A stretch of DNA of 64,000 bases from Dirofilaria immitis (taxonomy: Eukaryota > Nematoda > Chromadorea > Rhabditida > Onchocercidae), in assembly GCA_024305405.1 (NCBI GenBank), contig JAKNDB010000018.1, forward strand, positions 558,001 to 622,000. Reading direction: 5' to 3'. The notes beneath the pieces are model-generated. The model saw only the letters and a program-made list of their open reading frames with translations, was not told where the DNA came from and did no database searches. Positions within the stretch are counted from its first letter, which is position 1; every line of letters starts with the position of its first letter. Positions 25,633 to 39,275 of the stretch are shown piece by piece. A program made the translations under genes and the position numbers.

Positions 25633-26149
25633 TGTGTGGAATAACGGAATTAATAAAACTAATAATGGAACTCTTATCACCAGTTATTATCACTGATAAA
25701 ATATAGTAATGGGTGAGATAAAATTGGTTGTGTTGGATGATTCTAATCAATTCTCAATTGGAAAGTTTTGATTTATTATTGATAGGTTTCTTATTATTAG
25801 TATAAAAGTGTGCTATCATTAAGTGTATCATGCCTTTATCAGTAAGGTAATCAATTCACAAAATATTATTGTGTCTAAATAAGCATAGTTTCGTTAATTT
25901 TTCAATTCATTTTTTCATATTATCTAAATAATTTAATTAATAATGTTATCTTTTTTTTCATAATTTACGGCATTAAAAAAGATGGGAAAAATTAATTTCA
26001 AACTTAAACAAACTTTTTTATTGCTATGAATGATTGATTGAATTTATTGGCATATCATTATTATTTTATCATGAACTGTTGTAATTATAATGAATGGATT
26101 ATAATCTTATATTTAAAATGATATAAATATATAAATTATAGTAGTTAAA

Positions 26150-29100
26150 ATGGGTTCATCAAGAAGACCAAATAGTATCAACAATGCAAATCGTAAACCA
26201 GGCTGTCCTATACCATTATCATCCGGTTGTTTACGTGGTTTGTTTTCTTCTTTCATTAACATTTTATTTTTTATCGATTATTTATATAGCCAAATATTTT
26301 ATTGATTAACTGGTTTTTTTGCACTTTTTCTCTAATTTGTTAATAATTTAAGAGCGAAAGAAAAAATACTTATTAATTTCAGGTTTACCTTTACCATCAT
26401 CGCTTGAAGAAGGTACTAAAATGAAATGCAGCAATATACAATGTCCATACCAAGATCAGCTAATGCATCCAGAATGTTTCCGTGCATTAGAAGATAATCT
26501 TATCAAGATTATGAGTAATATGGGTAAGATGACAACAGTCAGCTGGATTATTCTTATTACAAAAGTTGATTATTTGAATGTAGTAGCTTTATCACTATTT
26601 GAAATTGTTTGAATGTAAACAACTTATCACGATTGTTTGAGAATATAATATATTTATCAAGGTAATTTGAGGCTTTTTAAATGTAGTAGCTTTATTAACT
26701 TATTTGAAATTGTTTTAAACATTTATTAGAAATTTCCAGGATCAGCTCGCGGATGGACTGATGCCCAAAGACGATCAAATTTATGGGACAAGAAAGGTTT
26801 ATCATTGATCCAACGAAAATGTCGTTGTCTTTGTGGTTTGGGACTTATGCGACTTGACCAAACTACAACATTTCTAGGTTGTGCGAAAATTTTAGTGATT
26901 TGATGAACACATATGACTTATTTTATTTTTAATGCATTCTTTATTGTACTCCTAAGTTGTTATCAAATCCAAAGTTCGTACTAATTTCTCGAAATAAAAT
27001 TCAAACTTTATTTTAAGATTAGTCCGTGATTCATTCATAATAAAATTTTTGCAAACATTAATTATCAATTAAGAAGATATATTATCAACAAATAATTACG
27101 CATGATAATTAACAATTTTTATACGAGCATGCACAAAGTTTAGCGATAAAAGTAAAGGATGCATTACTGGTACAATATGAAAGATTTTATTAAAGTATTA
27201 ATGAATCAAGAAATTTATCTGAAAATAACGGCTGCATTTGTAGCCAATCAAAATGCAGCTCAGTTACCAACAGGACCGCCAAAAACCAAAAAAGGAAGAA
27301 AAAATCTTCCAAAATTAAATTTTGGTTCAACAAATGTAGCAACAACTCAAAACGATAAAGAATGTACTAAATATGGAAAGTTGGTCACTATTGTTTGATA
27401 AGAAAACAAAATGGTTTAATTGATAAGAGAAATGTTTTTATTAATTATAACTTATAGAAATGCAAAAAAAGGTAAGATTTTTAGTATATGAATAAATAAA
27501 TTTATTAATTCAATATAACAATAAGAAAATTACATTTTTTTTACAACGAATCTTTTCTTTTGAAATGGAATTCATCATCTTATGGATGTTATATTACTTT
27601 TAGCAAGAAACGAAATATTTTCTGTCGCTCGATATCACCCAGTGATAGCACTCTTTCAGCATCATCGTCTATAGCAAAATATAGCCATGGTAGCGAGGTT
27701 TGTATCTTCACTTTTGTTTTTGTTGAGAATGGGTGATGTAGGCGAATGTATTTCATTTTCAATGTCCTTGTAAGAAATTATGTGCAAGTGATTTTTACCA
27801 TTCAAACAAATCGATTTGATTTAGTTTTGGTTAATTTTTATGCCAAATTCTCTTTACTATTATATTTATTTTGCTTACCACATTTTACATTTTTTTTTAA
27901 ATTTTGTTTTCAGAAATTATATTTTATTATTTTAGCGCCGAGCATTATCGCATACATTTTCCAGAGGAAATGGGATCCAGAAACAAGAAATACAAAAAGT
28001 GAACACGGTAATTGATACATGTTTTTATTTTTTCAAGTTAAAGATAAAGATGAAAATCATTAAACTGTATAAACCAACAACTGCTAACTATTCGTACTCA
28101 TTCATATCTAATTTTCCGGGATTCGTGAAAGAATTCATAATTCATTTTTTCTGATGAAAGAATAGAGAGCGCGAAAATTTGCAGATGATAATTTTAAGTA
28201 TTAATGGTGAATAGAACAAAATAATTCTATTCGGATGATCTTGTGAACTTTTATTCAGTGGCTTACCATAATCAATCTTGTCTAGCAATACATGATCTAC
28301 GCTATATAAATGACCTAATAGTTTTTATTTTTGGTGTAAAAGTTCGAAAAATTTTTCCTTTAAAATCTCTTAAGTTTTTTGATGACTATATCTTTTGCTG
28401 TGTAATTTTAGGATGGACCCAAAAGAAATCAACTACGCCAGAGCCTATTATGGAAAGAAAGCCATTTATTTCGAAAAAGGTCAATCGAAATATTTCATAT
28501 GCCGAAGTTACTTTAATGAAACGTAATAATAGCGGATTTATGTTCAATGAAAATCAAGTAAGTATCATTAGCATAATGGATAATATTTTCTAACGTCTCT
28601 AAAAATGTTTACAAGAATATACTTCACGAAATAAAAGAGATGAAATTGTATTTGTAACTGAGAAGCGATTTGCAAGAGACGTTATCTTTTTTTGAAAATC
28701 TTTTTCTTATTATTATGTTTTGTTAAGGTGACTTCGGCATATGAAATTCTTCTTTTTTGTTTTGCAAATTATGCGGATTGTGAAAATGGAAATAATTGAT
28801 CAATTCGAAATTTAAATTGTACTCGGCATTTTTGTTAAATCTATGATTGGTTATTGTAATTATATGGTCTATAAGCTTCAAGTTAAATGTAATGAATGTC
28901 CATAATTCGCGAAACAAGAAATATTGGAAGAGTTTTTGCGCAGAAATTTAATTTTAGTTTCCTAAAGCGGATCATGTCGAAAATGGCATGCGATCAGTAT
29001 CCTTCTGTACGACATTTAATAATTTGCGATTACAAAATTTTAATGCACCCTATAGTCATCCACTAGTTGATTCTACGGATTTGTCAACAAATACTTCCAT

Positions 29101-29426
29101 TATTTCCCTTCCATATGAAGATTTTCCAAATTCGGTGAGCTATCAAGTTTTATATTTAATTCTCTATATACTTATGGAAATGAAAACTTGGAATTTTACG
29201 AAAATTTTGGGACGTAATTCGAAACTTGTTTGGAATTTCATTTTAATTTGTAATAAAAAAATGAAATAATACTGAATACACCTGAATATACTTTTATATT
29301 TACATCATTCTGCAATATATTTTCCAGAAAACTTGGGAATTTTTTTATCCGTTCCCAGTGAGTTTTTGCAGAATAATGTAAATGTAAAATTCAGCAGATA
29401 CAGTGCTACTGTTTAAAGAAATAAAA

Positions 29427-29460
<34 letters not shown>

Positions 29461-30148
29461 AATAAATCAGATGAATTTCAGTTGCATTCTATTAGTAGCG
29501 ATGATACATCTGAATCCATAACTTATTATCATTTCGATGCAAACGGATTCTTTGGTTTGTTAACTTTTTTTAGATTTTGATTACCAATTGTTTTATTCTT
29601 TTATCCATGGAAATTCTTTCTGTTTTTAATAAAACTTTTTTGCAGTTAGTCCGCTTGATTTTTCGACAATACTACCATCACCACCTGAGACACCATCTGG
29701 CTCGCTTTCCTATACGGATGATAGCCAAGTGATATCACAAAAAGTACTGTTTAAAAGTGTAAATTTGAGATTGAATGAGTAATATAATTTGTTTGTTTCA
29801 TAAATCAAGCATTACTACTGTTTTATTACCATTTTTTTTGCTCTCTTTATAAAGCTATAAGTGGGAAAATTTTGGTTCGATAAGTGGAAACATATTTCAT
29901 ATTATATCGGTGGATAATTAACTATTATGAATTACCTAATTGATATGATTATCATTAATTTAACAACTTTGTAATTCATCAGACAAAGTTCCAGATTTTT
30001 CGACCAACGAGTAAACAGCATTTTTCAGGATGAAGTTCTTCAAAATGTTGATAGCGAATCGACTGGTTATTATAGTCTTTTCGCCGGATATTCATTCCGT
30101 CTTGGAGAAATTTTGATTGCAGAAAGCTATCTTCCAGGACTACTCTAA
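26150..30148 (+). CDS. Headcase-domain (HECA) protein
   Basis: Eleven exons: 26150-26237, 26383-26523, 26740-26877, 27244-27379, 27604-27697, 27936-28007, 28412-28557, 28958-29134, 29482-29554, 29646-29778, 29983-30148; about 454 residues. The first three exons carry the headcase domain: a Cys/His cluster (MKCSNIQCPYQDQ, LMHPECFRALEDN), GRARSW-type GSARGWTDAQRRSNLWDKKG, then CRCLCGLGLMR, matching the CNN.HC...MH..CF...WTKKGYDL...C.CRCG.G pattern of insect headcase and human HECA. Later exons are Ser/Thr-rich, low in conservation, and end SRFFDQRVNSIFQDEVLQNV and ..LPGLL. Headcase proteins regulate growth and differentiation of progenitor cells. The long Cys-rich C-terminal part of insect headcase is not seen. 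In exon 7 one A seems missing in the run 28421-28424; adding it links exon 6 to the only frame open to the donor. Start choice: first ATG after a TATAG acceptor-like site. Confidence 0.8.
29430..29456. repeat. (TA)n microsatellite in headcase intron 8
   Basis: About 13 TA units just before the acceptor of exon 9. Confidence 0.9.
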
Positions 30149-33092
30149 ATTTTCTGGAACAAAATTATTCATCAAAATTATTCATGGATTCAACATAAAA
30201 AAACGAAACATTGACTTGTAACCTAATATTTAACCCTCATTGAACATATTTTTTTCTAATTTCTAGTTTTGATAATAAAATTTAACATACCTAATTTCGC
30301 TTTAGTTTTAATTTGAGGAAAAAAAGTATAAATGGATGTTCAATGAATGTATTTGATAACATAATATTTACTCATTTAATCAGATCTGGAAATGATTCCA
30401 TTCATCGATCTCTTCTTAATGAATTAATCAATTTATATCCTTCACTTACAAGATTTAGTTTCACTTATTGCTATCTTCTTTATATGTGCTTTCCGGTATT
30501 TCTTTCAAGCAGTCATTAGATTTTCTTACTTTACTATGGTACTTAGACCTGATTACGGTACTTGAACTTGATAACAATTAAAGTTTTCTTTCTCTTTTCT
30601 CCTCAATGATATTTTCTTCCTTATAACTCATATATGCTAATGATATAATTTATTTCATCCTTCTTTCTGTACTTATACTCTTTCTCTCTTCCTTTATCCA
30701 AATAAAATGTAATTATTACTTCTGCATAATCATTGCAATAAGTAACGATTTTATATATGATTAATCATTAATTATTCCAAAGGATATTTGAAATTACCAA
30801 TCATTGCACAAATTTGAATTTATGAAGTGCAAATAATTATTCTTTCAACAATGTATTTTACGAAAAATCATGATAATCATCCATTGTAATAAATATATAT
30901 TCATAGTTTCTTCTTGCTAGTCAATAATAAAGGTGCGTTTGATAGTACAAAAATTTTAAAAATTAATTAGAGTCTGGTTTACAAATGTAACACATAAAGA
31001 AGTTTAATAAATTATTATGAAAAAATCGATTTCAGTTTTCTCGAATAGAATGGATAAATAATTATTATTCATAATCCTAACAAAATATATGCAAAGTTTG
31101 AATACCAAGCTATCTCCTGGATTTTTGCTTCTCAATTTCTATCTTTAAAATTTAATTTCAATTAAATTTAGCCAAATATATTTACTATCGAAATTTAATT
31201 AAATTAGATCCAAAATATTCAGGAAATAATTAAAATGATAACAGATCGGATCATACAATTTAAGCTTAAAACTAAAAAAAATTATCGATTATTAAAATTC
31301 ATTATATTTGATATGTTAATTTAGAATTAAGCATTTAAATGATTTGAAGGAAATCAAAATGATCAATCATTAGATATAAATTATTGATCATAATTGTTGT
31401 AGGAAATTATTGATAAAAGTATGTAAAAGCAATACTTACTTATTGATAACGTGCATATATTGCTGATAAAAATTTTTTTAAGTAATGAAATTTAAAAAGT
31501 TTGCTTAAGGAGGGATAATTTATTAAAATATTTTTTCCTCAAAAGATAAATGATAAATTATTGAATTAAAGATTGATAAGAAATTATTTCTTACTACAAT
31601 TCTAAACCAAATTGTATGAAAAATAATAAATAAGACAAATTTATTTTATATCATTTTGTAATTAATCAATAATATTTGAAAAATCAAAAATTAAATTTCT
31701 GAAATATTAAAATTAGATTTAATTTTAAATTGATTTCCACACAGTAGGAATTAAATGATTATTCGCATTCATCAATATCAGAATCTTGAATGAATGATGA
31801 TAAAAAAAAGAAAAAACCGTTTTTTCTTTTTTATGATAATAAGAGTGTAAAAGTATTTATCACAATATCTCGAGATTCGTCATGGGAAAGTTAAATGAGA
31901 AGATACGGTAGATTTAGTTGCATCTTATATGAGTAATTATTAGAATTTCTAAAGACCACTATCGTAATCCAAGAATTATTGCTATTTTTTTCCTCCATTT
32001 TTACAAAGTTTAAAAATTAAGAAAATGTAACTATCATTTATCATTTTTTTGAAAGTTATATTATTCATAAATCAATAATTTAATTTCTATTCAATTCACA
32101 TTCGCAATTTCGATAAATAAATTCATCCTTTAACTATCCATCAACGAAAAGCTTTTTCTTTGTTTTCTTATGTTTTTTGCTCTCATAAAAAAACTTTTGT
32201 TTATTGAAAAACTTTAAATTCATGCATCATTAGCTTTGTAAGATATAAAATTATCGATTATTAAAATTTGAAAATTTAATAGCAAATTTTCAATAATATT
32301 ATTTGATATAAATATGGAAAAAAGATTTAGAGGAAAAAAGTTATATTTCAAAAATTTTTGTTTATAAAAATACAAAAAGCAATTATGATTATTCGGTAAT
32401 GAGATAATAAATAATGAAAATATATTTTCCTCTTTTTCATAATTTAAGAAAAAGTTTAAATTCATACTTCGTTAGTTGTAGGATTTAAAATTAAATTTAA
32501 TTCTTGGGATCAATTATAAAAATCTGAAATTTTAACAGTAACTTATCAGTAAGCAAGGTTTATGTTTTACAATATCATTAATGACATACTATTAATAAAT
32601 TCCAATTTGATTATTCTATTTCCTTCTCCTTCAATCAGTGATAGTAAGGAAATAAAAAAAAGTTCTGCAATAAGAAAAAGTTTATATTTTGTAAATTTAT
32701 GATTTTGTAAATTACAAACTTTAAAAATTTCAAATTTATTAATCAATTACTTAAATGGATAAGTGTACGAGAGAATACAAAAATTGATAAAAAAAATCAA
32801 ACTAAACCTATAATAATCTTTTCCATATATTATCATTATTATTATTATTGATAATAAATTTTTATTGAAACTGAAATAAATAATAAGTGAAAAAGTACAA
32901 TTAACGAGATCAAGAATTGAACATACATAATAATGGCATCTGAATAATTTGATAAATAAAACTTATTGCGAATGCAAATATAAATAAATTTACAATTCAA
33001 AAATATGATATTAAGTAATTAGATTAAAAATTATTCAAGTAAGAATATTGAAGTGTAAATTTTTGGTTTTTGAAAAAGATAATGAAAATGAA
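30149..33092. other. Intergenic region between convergent genes
   Basis: About 2.9 kb between the headcase stop and the F-box stop. The part 32200-32550 contains a diverged duplication (AAACTTTAAATTCATGCATC versus AAGTTTAAATTCATACTTCG). An open frame around 30313-30519 has no support. Nothing else seen. Confidence 0.55.
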
Positions 33093-36000
33093 TCATCGAG
33101 GAAATGAAAAACGATTTGGAATGGAATTTGCATAACCTACCCTACGAATAATATTTGCTGTTTTAATGATTGGTTGTAGGAAGATGGAAGATTCTTCGAA
33201 TGCCTTCGAATATCGCTTATCTTTTCTCATCATAATACAGTCCTGTTCTCGATTCCATTTTCGAGCCATTCGAGCGGAATTTATAGCCGGTGTTAGGATA
33301 TGTTCAGGGGTAGTTGAATGGAGATGACAAATACTAAGGAATGGTACTGAATGCATCGAATTTCGATTTAATTCTTCGATTGTTGCCGGTGATGAAAGAC
33401 CACTTCGTGTAATCAATTGATGGCTATCAATTTCGATAGCTATTAACTGAAATTATTTCAAGTTTAATAAATCAATAATCAATGTTTAAATGTTTATTCG
33501 AAACTTTTTAAATTAGCAAATTCTTTACTATTCTATTATTCTCTTAGATTGATAATTCTTTACTATTCTATTATTCTATTAGATTGATAATTCTTTACTA
33601 TTCTATTATTCTATTAGATTGATAATTCTTTACTATTCTATTATTCTATTAGATTGATAATTCTTTACTATTCTATTATTCTATTAGATTGATAATTCTT
33701 TACTATTCTATTATTCTATTAGATTGATAATTCTTTACTATTCTATTAGATTGATAATTCTTTACTATTCTATTATTCTATTAGATTGATCTCTCTTTAA
33801 ATATTTTACTTTCCTCTGAGTGTTTTACTTTTCACCACAAATTATACCTGTCTTTGAATCTTATTAGACCGTCTCTGAACCTTTCTACAAGAATTTCACC
33901 TCCTTTTAATTTTACCTTTCTCTAAAGGTTTTACTTTTCACCATAAATTATACTTGTCTTTGAACCTTTCTCCAAATATTTAACCTTTTTTTTGAAAAGA
34001 ATTTCATCCTTCTTTAAGTATTTTATCTCTCTCAAAAAGTTTTACCTCTCTCAAGGAGTTTTACCTCTCATCACTAATTATATCTGTCCTTGAAATGAAT
34101 TTCATCTTTCTTCAAATATTTTATCTTTCTTTGAAAAAAAAAAAAGCAAAAGCAAACTTTATCAAACATACAAATAATATTAAATTGAATAATAAAAAAT
34201 TCATTAAAATTTATTATGTTAAAAATTTAAATATTTTAATTTTAATGAAAAGAAAAAATTGTATGATATGTGATATATGTCATATATCATTAACCTTTTA
34301 TGATTAGTATGTCGTAAATGATACTGTCGTCGTTTAACCCAATTCATGATATATTCACCATCCGGATCCTGTCCATCGATACAGATATGTCGAAGTTGAG
34401 CGGCTTTTTCAAATGCTACAGTTGTTAATTGTTTACATTGTCGAAAAACCATTTCTGTTGATCGATGATGAGCTTTACTACTATGCTCATTATTTTTAAA
34501 ATAACGCTGCAATTTGGATTTATGCAATTTTTATTTCCAATTTTTTTTATTAAAAAATTTTACATTTATTTCATGAAGGGAATCCATTTACATTTTTTTA
34601 AGAAATAAAAAAACGAAATAAAGCAGAAAAATATTTGGTAAAATATTGTATAATATTTTTGATAATTTTTATCAATAATTTGCTTATCTTTTATCAACGA
34701 AAAAAAGCTAAACAACAAACCTCAACATAATCACAAATACCATCAGCGGTGATATTTTGACATTTTTCAAGCTTAATTTTACGCATTGTACTTGGCAAAC
34801 GTTGAAGAATCGAATCGCTTAAAAAAGTTGTTGCTCGATTGGTGGTACCGAAATGTGAAAATCAATTGATTGAATCATTAAAACATATAATGTTTTGCGA
34901 TTAATTGTTTGAAATAGATCATCTTGAAATAATGATGGTCGAACACCGGCTAAATTCTGAAAAGATCAAACAATAGGAATTGTTTTTTTTTTAAATATTG
35001 ATTTAATTTTTACTACAATTAATTTAAATTAAACATCTCTCATACAAATATAATATCAGCATTTATTGATATTCCATATTTAAAATGCTTATGTCTTACT
35101 ATAATTCAAAAAATAGTAAAATTTTTCTAATAAAAAAAAAAATTACAAAAATCACAGGTAGAAGGTAAACAATAAGTTTTTTAATCTCTAACTAAACTAG
35201 AAAGGTATTCTTAAATATTTTAAAATTATGTAATCCAATTTATTATAATAATTTAATTAATATTATTTATGAAATATTTTAAGATTAGATTATCCGATCG
35301 ACTATAATAATTTAATTAACAAATCGATTGATCTGTCTAGATATTAATATTGAAAAATAAAATGTAAGTTCTATAGACAAATGAAATGATTTAGGATGAA
35401 TAAACATTGTATTATAAAAATTTCATTTTCATTTATATTCAAATTATTAACGGATTTGTTTTATTATTTGATAGTAAGAAAAATAAAATTTTTTTAAAAT
35501 AATTCTAATCAATTAATAATGATAATTTTTAATTTAATTAACTATTTTGTTTGATAATTTCAAAAATAATCAAACAAATCGTAAATAATTTTTACAATTT
35601 TTATTTAAAAAATTTAATTAATCATTGATTGAAAAACTTTTTAAGTTTAAATATAGTTGATATTTTTGAAAACTTTGATTAGAGGAAAATAAAAAGAAAT
35701 TTAACTTACTATAAATGATAAGACAATCAGATATTTCGAGCATAAATTCATCAAACGCATTAATGCATCATGTTGTAAATCGGCTACATAGCAATCACAT
35801 AATCGAAGTGTTTTTGGTTCCAAAGTCGAACAACATGATAGTAAATCACAAAAGTAACGTAACGTACGTGAACAGAGAAAAAGATTAGAAAACTGTACGC
35901 CTAGAACACGAAATCGACGAAAGCAATACCTGTAAATAAGAATGGAATATTTCATAAATAAATACACTTCAATGAAAGAAAATTAATTTTTCTTTTCAAA

Positions 36001-37247
36001 TAATTAATTAAAAAATATTTAAAGAATTTAAGTAAGAATAAAATTAATTTGAAATTTATTACTTAAATAATTTTAATAAATTACATTATCCAACAATTCA
36101 AAGTACTTTTTTTCTTTTAAAATTATTTGATTATATTTCATGCTCGAGGATAATCCTTTATTAGAAGTTTTCGCACAAGCTTCCCTCTATCGGATAAAAG
36201 AAGTTTAAGTCTAATAAGATCTCTCGGTTCAGACTGCAATGCAGGCTATTCTCAAAATATGACAAAAATCGAAGATAATCATTTTCAAACGAAAATTTTG
36301 CAAAAATATATGTTATTTAGTTGTAACTGTTTACAAAATTAATGTCTATTTACTGGGGTTGCGAAAATTATTTCTATTTACCAAAAATTCAGTTTACCTG
36401 AGACTGCAAAAATTAATTAATATTTACCAAGAGAATCAATTTAAATGAGATTGCTATTTACCAGAGATTCAGTTTACCTGAGGTTGCAAAAATTAATCCC
36501 TATTTACCTGAGATTATGATAACATCCACGTAAAACATCGGCACGTGATACTTCAATTGAATTTTTCTTATTTGAATGAGTTTTCTTGAATGTTGCCAAT
36601 ACAAATGTATCATTACTTGTATTATAAGTTATCGTCAAACATGTTACCAAACGTTGGCGATATCGTTTTGCTAACAGAATACCACATGTTGTTATTAGCT
36701 AAAATAATCTCGAGATTAAAGGTTCAATCGTATCATTAGAATACAAAAGAAAAAAAATTTCAAAATAATTTCTAGAAAATTTATTAAAAATAAAAATCAT
36801 AAAATATGTTCATAATAAAATTCATAAATTAATAAAATTAAATTTCCAAAATTTTCTATAGTTTCCTTATTTTTTCAGAAATTAAATTTATAAAAAAATT
36901 CGCAAATTTTATATATTATTTTAAATTATCATCCGATAAATTATTTTGATTTTAATTTATTTATTCATAGAGGGAAAGCAATTTTTAATTACCTGATCAA
37001 AACGTGTACATTGCAAACGTAAATTAGCAAAATCATAATCATCACAGTATTGAAAAATTTTCACCAATAATTCATTTGGTATCTTTTCAATAAAACTAAG
37101 ATTATTGTTGTTGATTGTTGTTTTGGGATATTTTTTACTCCATGAAATTAGTTCAAGCATAATTTTCAACGGCAATTCACAGGTGTTGCGAATTAATTTC
37201 GCTGAATAATTCATTGAGCTTGGATAATGTTGACATTTTTCATGCAT
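33093..37247 (-). CDS. F-box protein with LRR-like segments
   Basis: Six exons on the minus strand: 36993-37247 (ATG 37247, directly after a TTTAG acceptor), 36508-36698, 35710-35929, 34721-34956, 34295-34506, 33093-33446 (stop TGA); about 489 residues. Near residues 52-85 is an F-box (IEKIPNELLVKIFQYCDDYD), the SKP1-binding part of SCF ubiquitin ligases. Further on are leucine-rich segments with LRR spacing (LRLCDCYVADLQHDALMRL; LPSTMRKIKLEKCQNITADG; CKQLTTVAFEKAAQLRHICI). The C-terminal 118 residues are basic and not recognised. Two frame problems: one missing T in the coding-strand run at 34858-34861 (exon 4), and exon 5 ends in phase 2 whereas exon 6 is open only in phase 0, cured by one A in the run 34296-34299 or by an unseen small exon. 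Substrate unknown. Confidence 0.75.
33515..33793. repeat. 35-bp tandem minisatellite in intron 5 of the F-box gene
   Basis: About eight copies of TTCTTTACTATTCTATTA plus TTCTATTAGATTGATAA, nearly identical; one internal copy is shortened by a TTATTCTA deletion. High identity implies recent expansion. Not CRISPR: no spacers. Confidence 0.95.
33810..34135. repeat. Degenerate repeat of about 110-120 bp
   Basis: Recurrent blocks TTTTACTTTTCACCA(C/T)AAATTATAC, TGTCTTTGAA and AATTTCA(C/T)C, three copies decaying toward 34135, in the same intron as the 35-bp array. Confidence 0.75.
36337..36516 (-). repeat. Minisatellite containing repeated 5' splice sites
   Basis: On the minus strand, starting at the real exon 2 donor (CTCAG|GTAAAT), the motif TTTTTGCA(A/G)(C/T)CTCAGGTAAAC recurs, with shorter GGTAAATAG echoes between copies. 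Each full copy repeats the authentic donor, and one (about 36390-36410) places TTTTTGCAG just before TCTCAG|GTAAAC. Confidence 0.8.
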
Positions 37248-39240
37248 CTAAATAATTAAACAAAAATATTTTTACTTCTTTTTTCTTTTTATTTTAATTA
37301 AAATTTTAACGACGATAATTTCGAAATACACATTTTCTATTTAATAATTCGCTAAAGTTTGTAATTATTTGGAGGAATTAAAAATACAAATTTATTTACA
37401 AATTTAATAATTAATCACTAAAGAAGATTGGTATCACCGTTATTAAACTGATAAGATTAATTAAGATAAATTACGCAAGAAATAATCATAACAATCATTT
37501 TATCATTTCAGTTTTTAACCTTTCATTTATTATATCTCGTTACGATAATTCTACCGTATTTATTTTATTTCAAATAATTTAATTAAAATTTCGAAATATT
37601 TTTGTGGCAAAAAAACCATCAAAACTTAAGAAGAAAATAAAAACAAAAGATATTTTCCTTTTCTTTCCACTTTTTATTAACTAGCAGGATTAATTAAACA
37701 TGAATTAATTACCGTAATCATTACAGTAATCACAGTAGGCTTATTATTCATGTATAAATGGTAATTATTTTTTCAAAAATCTCTTATTTTTTGATTTCAT
37801 TTTTAATTTCTTCGTAACAATCTCTAATTTTTGATTGATAGAAAAAATAAATAAATAAGAATCGTTTGCATATTTGCTAATTTATTTAATTGCAAAAAGG
37901 AAAAAAACATTATAGTCATATCTTTTTTATTTATTTCTGTCTTCTCGATTCTCGATGAATAATTTTTATGTTTATTTTTTCTAATGTTTGTTGATAAATT
38001 AATTTGAATCAAAAGGAAACGAATAGAAAACGTATATAATAAACATAAGGAAAATGAAAAAACAAAACGATTGAAGCATATTTTAATTTATATATAAATA
38101 AGAAATAAAAAAAAACAAATTATAATAATTAATTTTTGGACAATTGAAAAAAACATTTATTTGTTTCTTTTATTTTAAAAAATAAATAATTTTTATAATT
38201 ATCTTAAATGAACGAAAAAAAATAAATAAACTTCACATTAAAAATAAACTTTTGCATTCTAAGTTTTAATGGAAAAAATTATTTTTCATTAATTTTAAAT
38301 GAATAATAAAATTTGAAATTTTTTAAACAAATTTTGTCGATTTACTGTTTTTAAAATCATTAAAAGCATACGACAATGATGAAAAACCTATCTGGCGGGA
38401 AGAAAGGAAATAAAAGAAACCCATGGGTAAAAAGAAACCCATGGATAAAAAGGATGACAAATGCATGAGTCAAAATTTCTTTGCACTTCTAAATCAATCG
38501 AAAGTTGAAATTTAAAATCAAAATATTTGAATGGAATTTATTATCTCGATTGAACTACATATTATAATAAAATATAAGTGATAGAATAAATGATAGTAAT
38601 TGATCGTAACTCTAATTATCAGTATTATCCAATTCAGTTTAACAATGCCCATTCAATTATTATCAATTTATGATATCCTAGTTGAAACAATACTCAACAA
38701 ATACTTGATGAAAAGTTAAGTTATTTATAAAATATTTTCATATTATATTTGTCGATTATTATTATCATTTATCAATGATTCAAATAGCAATTAATAATAA
38801 ATAAATTGTGGAAAAAGTTAAGAAAAATAAATATTTTAAACTATTTAAAATTTGATGAAACAAAAATTAAAATTTTCAAAATGATCAAATGGGAATGATA
38901 ATTCACTATCAAATATTTAAATTCTTTTGTCGGAATCATCAAAGAAATTCAATAAACAGAAGATTCGGAATATATACTACTATTAACTAACTAACTAACT
39001 AACTACGATCAACTGAGAAATATAACGCATAATAAAACCTTTTTTTCTCTCTCTCTCTCTCTCTTTCACCTCCGTATTTTTTTCGGAATTTTATTCAAAT
39101 TTCCTATTTCTTTTACAATCTCTTTTTTTTTTAAACCGATTCTTTATTTTCTCAATCTTTTTTATGATATTTCTCATACAATTGGATTTTTTTGGAATAA
39201 TTTTCTCAGCAAAAATGAATAAAATATTTTTTTTTCTTCT

Positions 39241-39275
<35 letters not shown>

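Larger units (their letters stand above)
20754..26149. other. Repeat-rich intergenic region, no convincing gene
   Basis: About 5.4 kb. Contents: a diverged tandem duplication (22232-22305 versus 22460-22540, both with TATTCTCGAATACGAAATTC); an ACGT-rich block with another duplication (23090-24060); a degenerate minisatellite (24340-24930); and a 46-base tandem repeat (25541-25632). An open frame at 21787-22026 begins with ATG, but I found no neighbouring exon or family likeness and do not call it a gene. Confidence 0.6.

Noticed and set aside
33515..33793. Regular repeats as a possible CRISPR array
   Set aside because: Units are contiguous without unique spacers, in an intron of a eukaryotic gene; it is a minisatellite.
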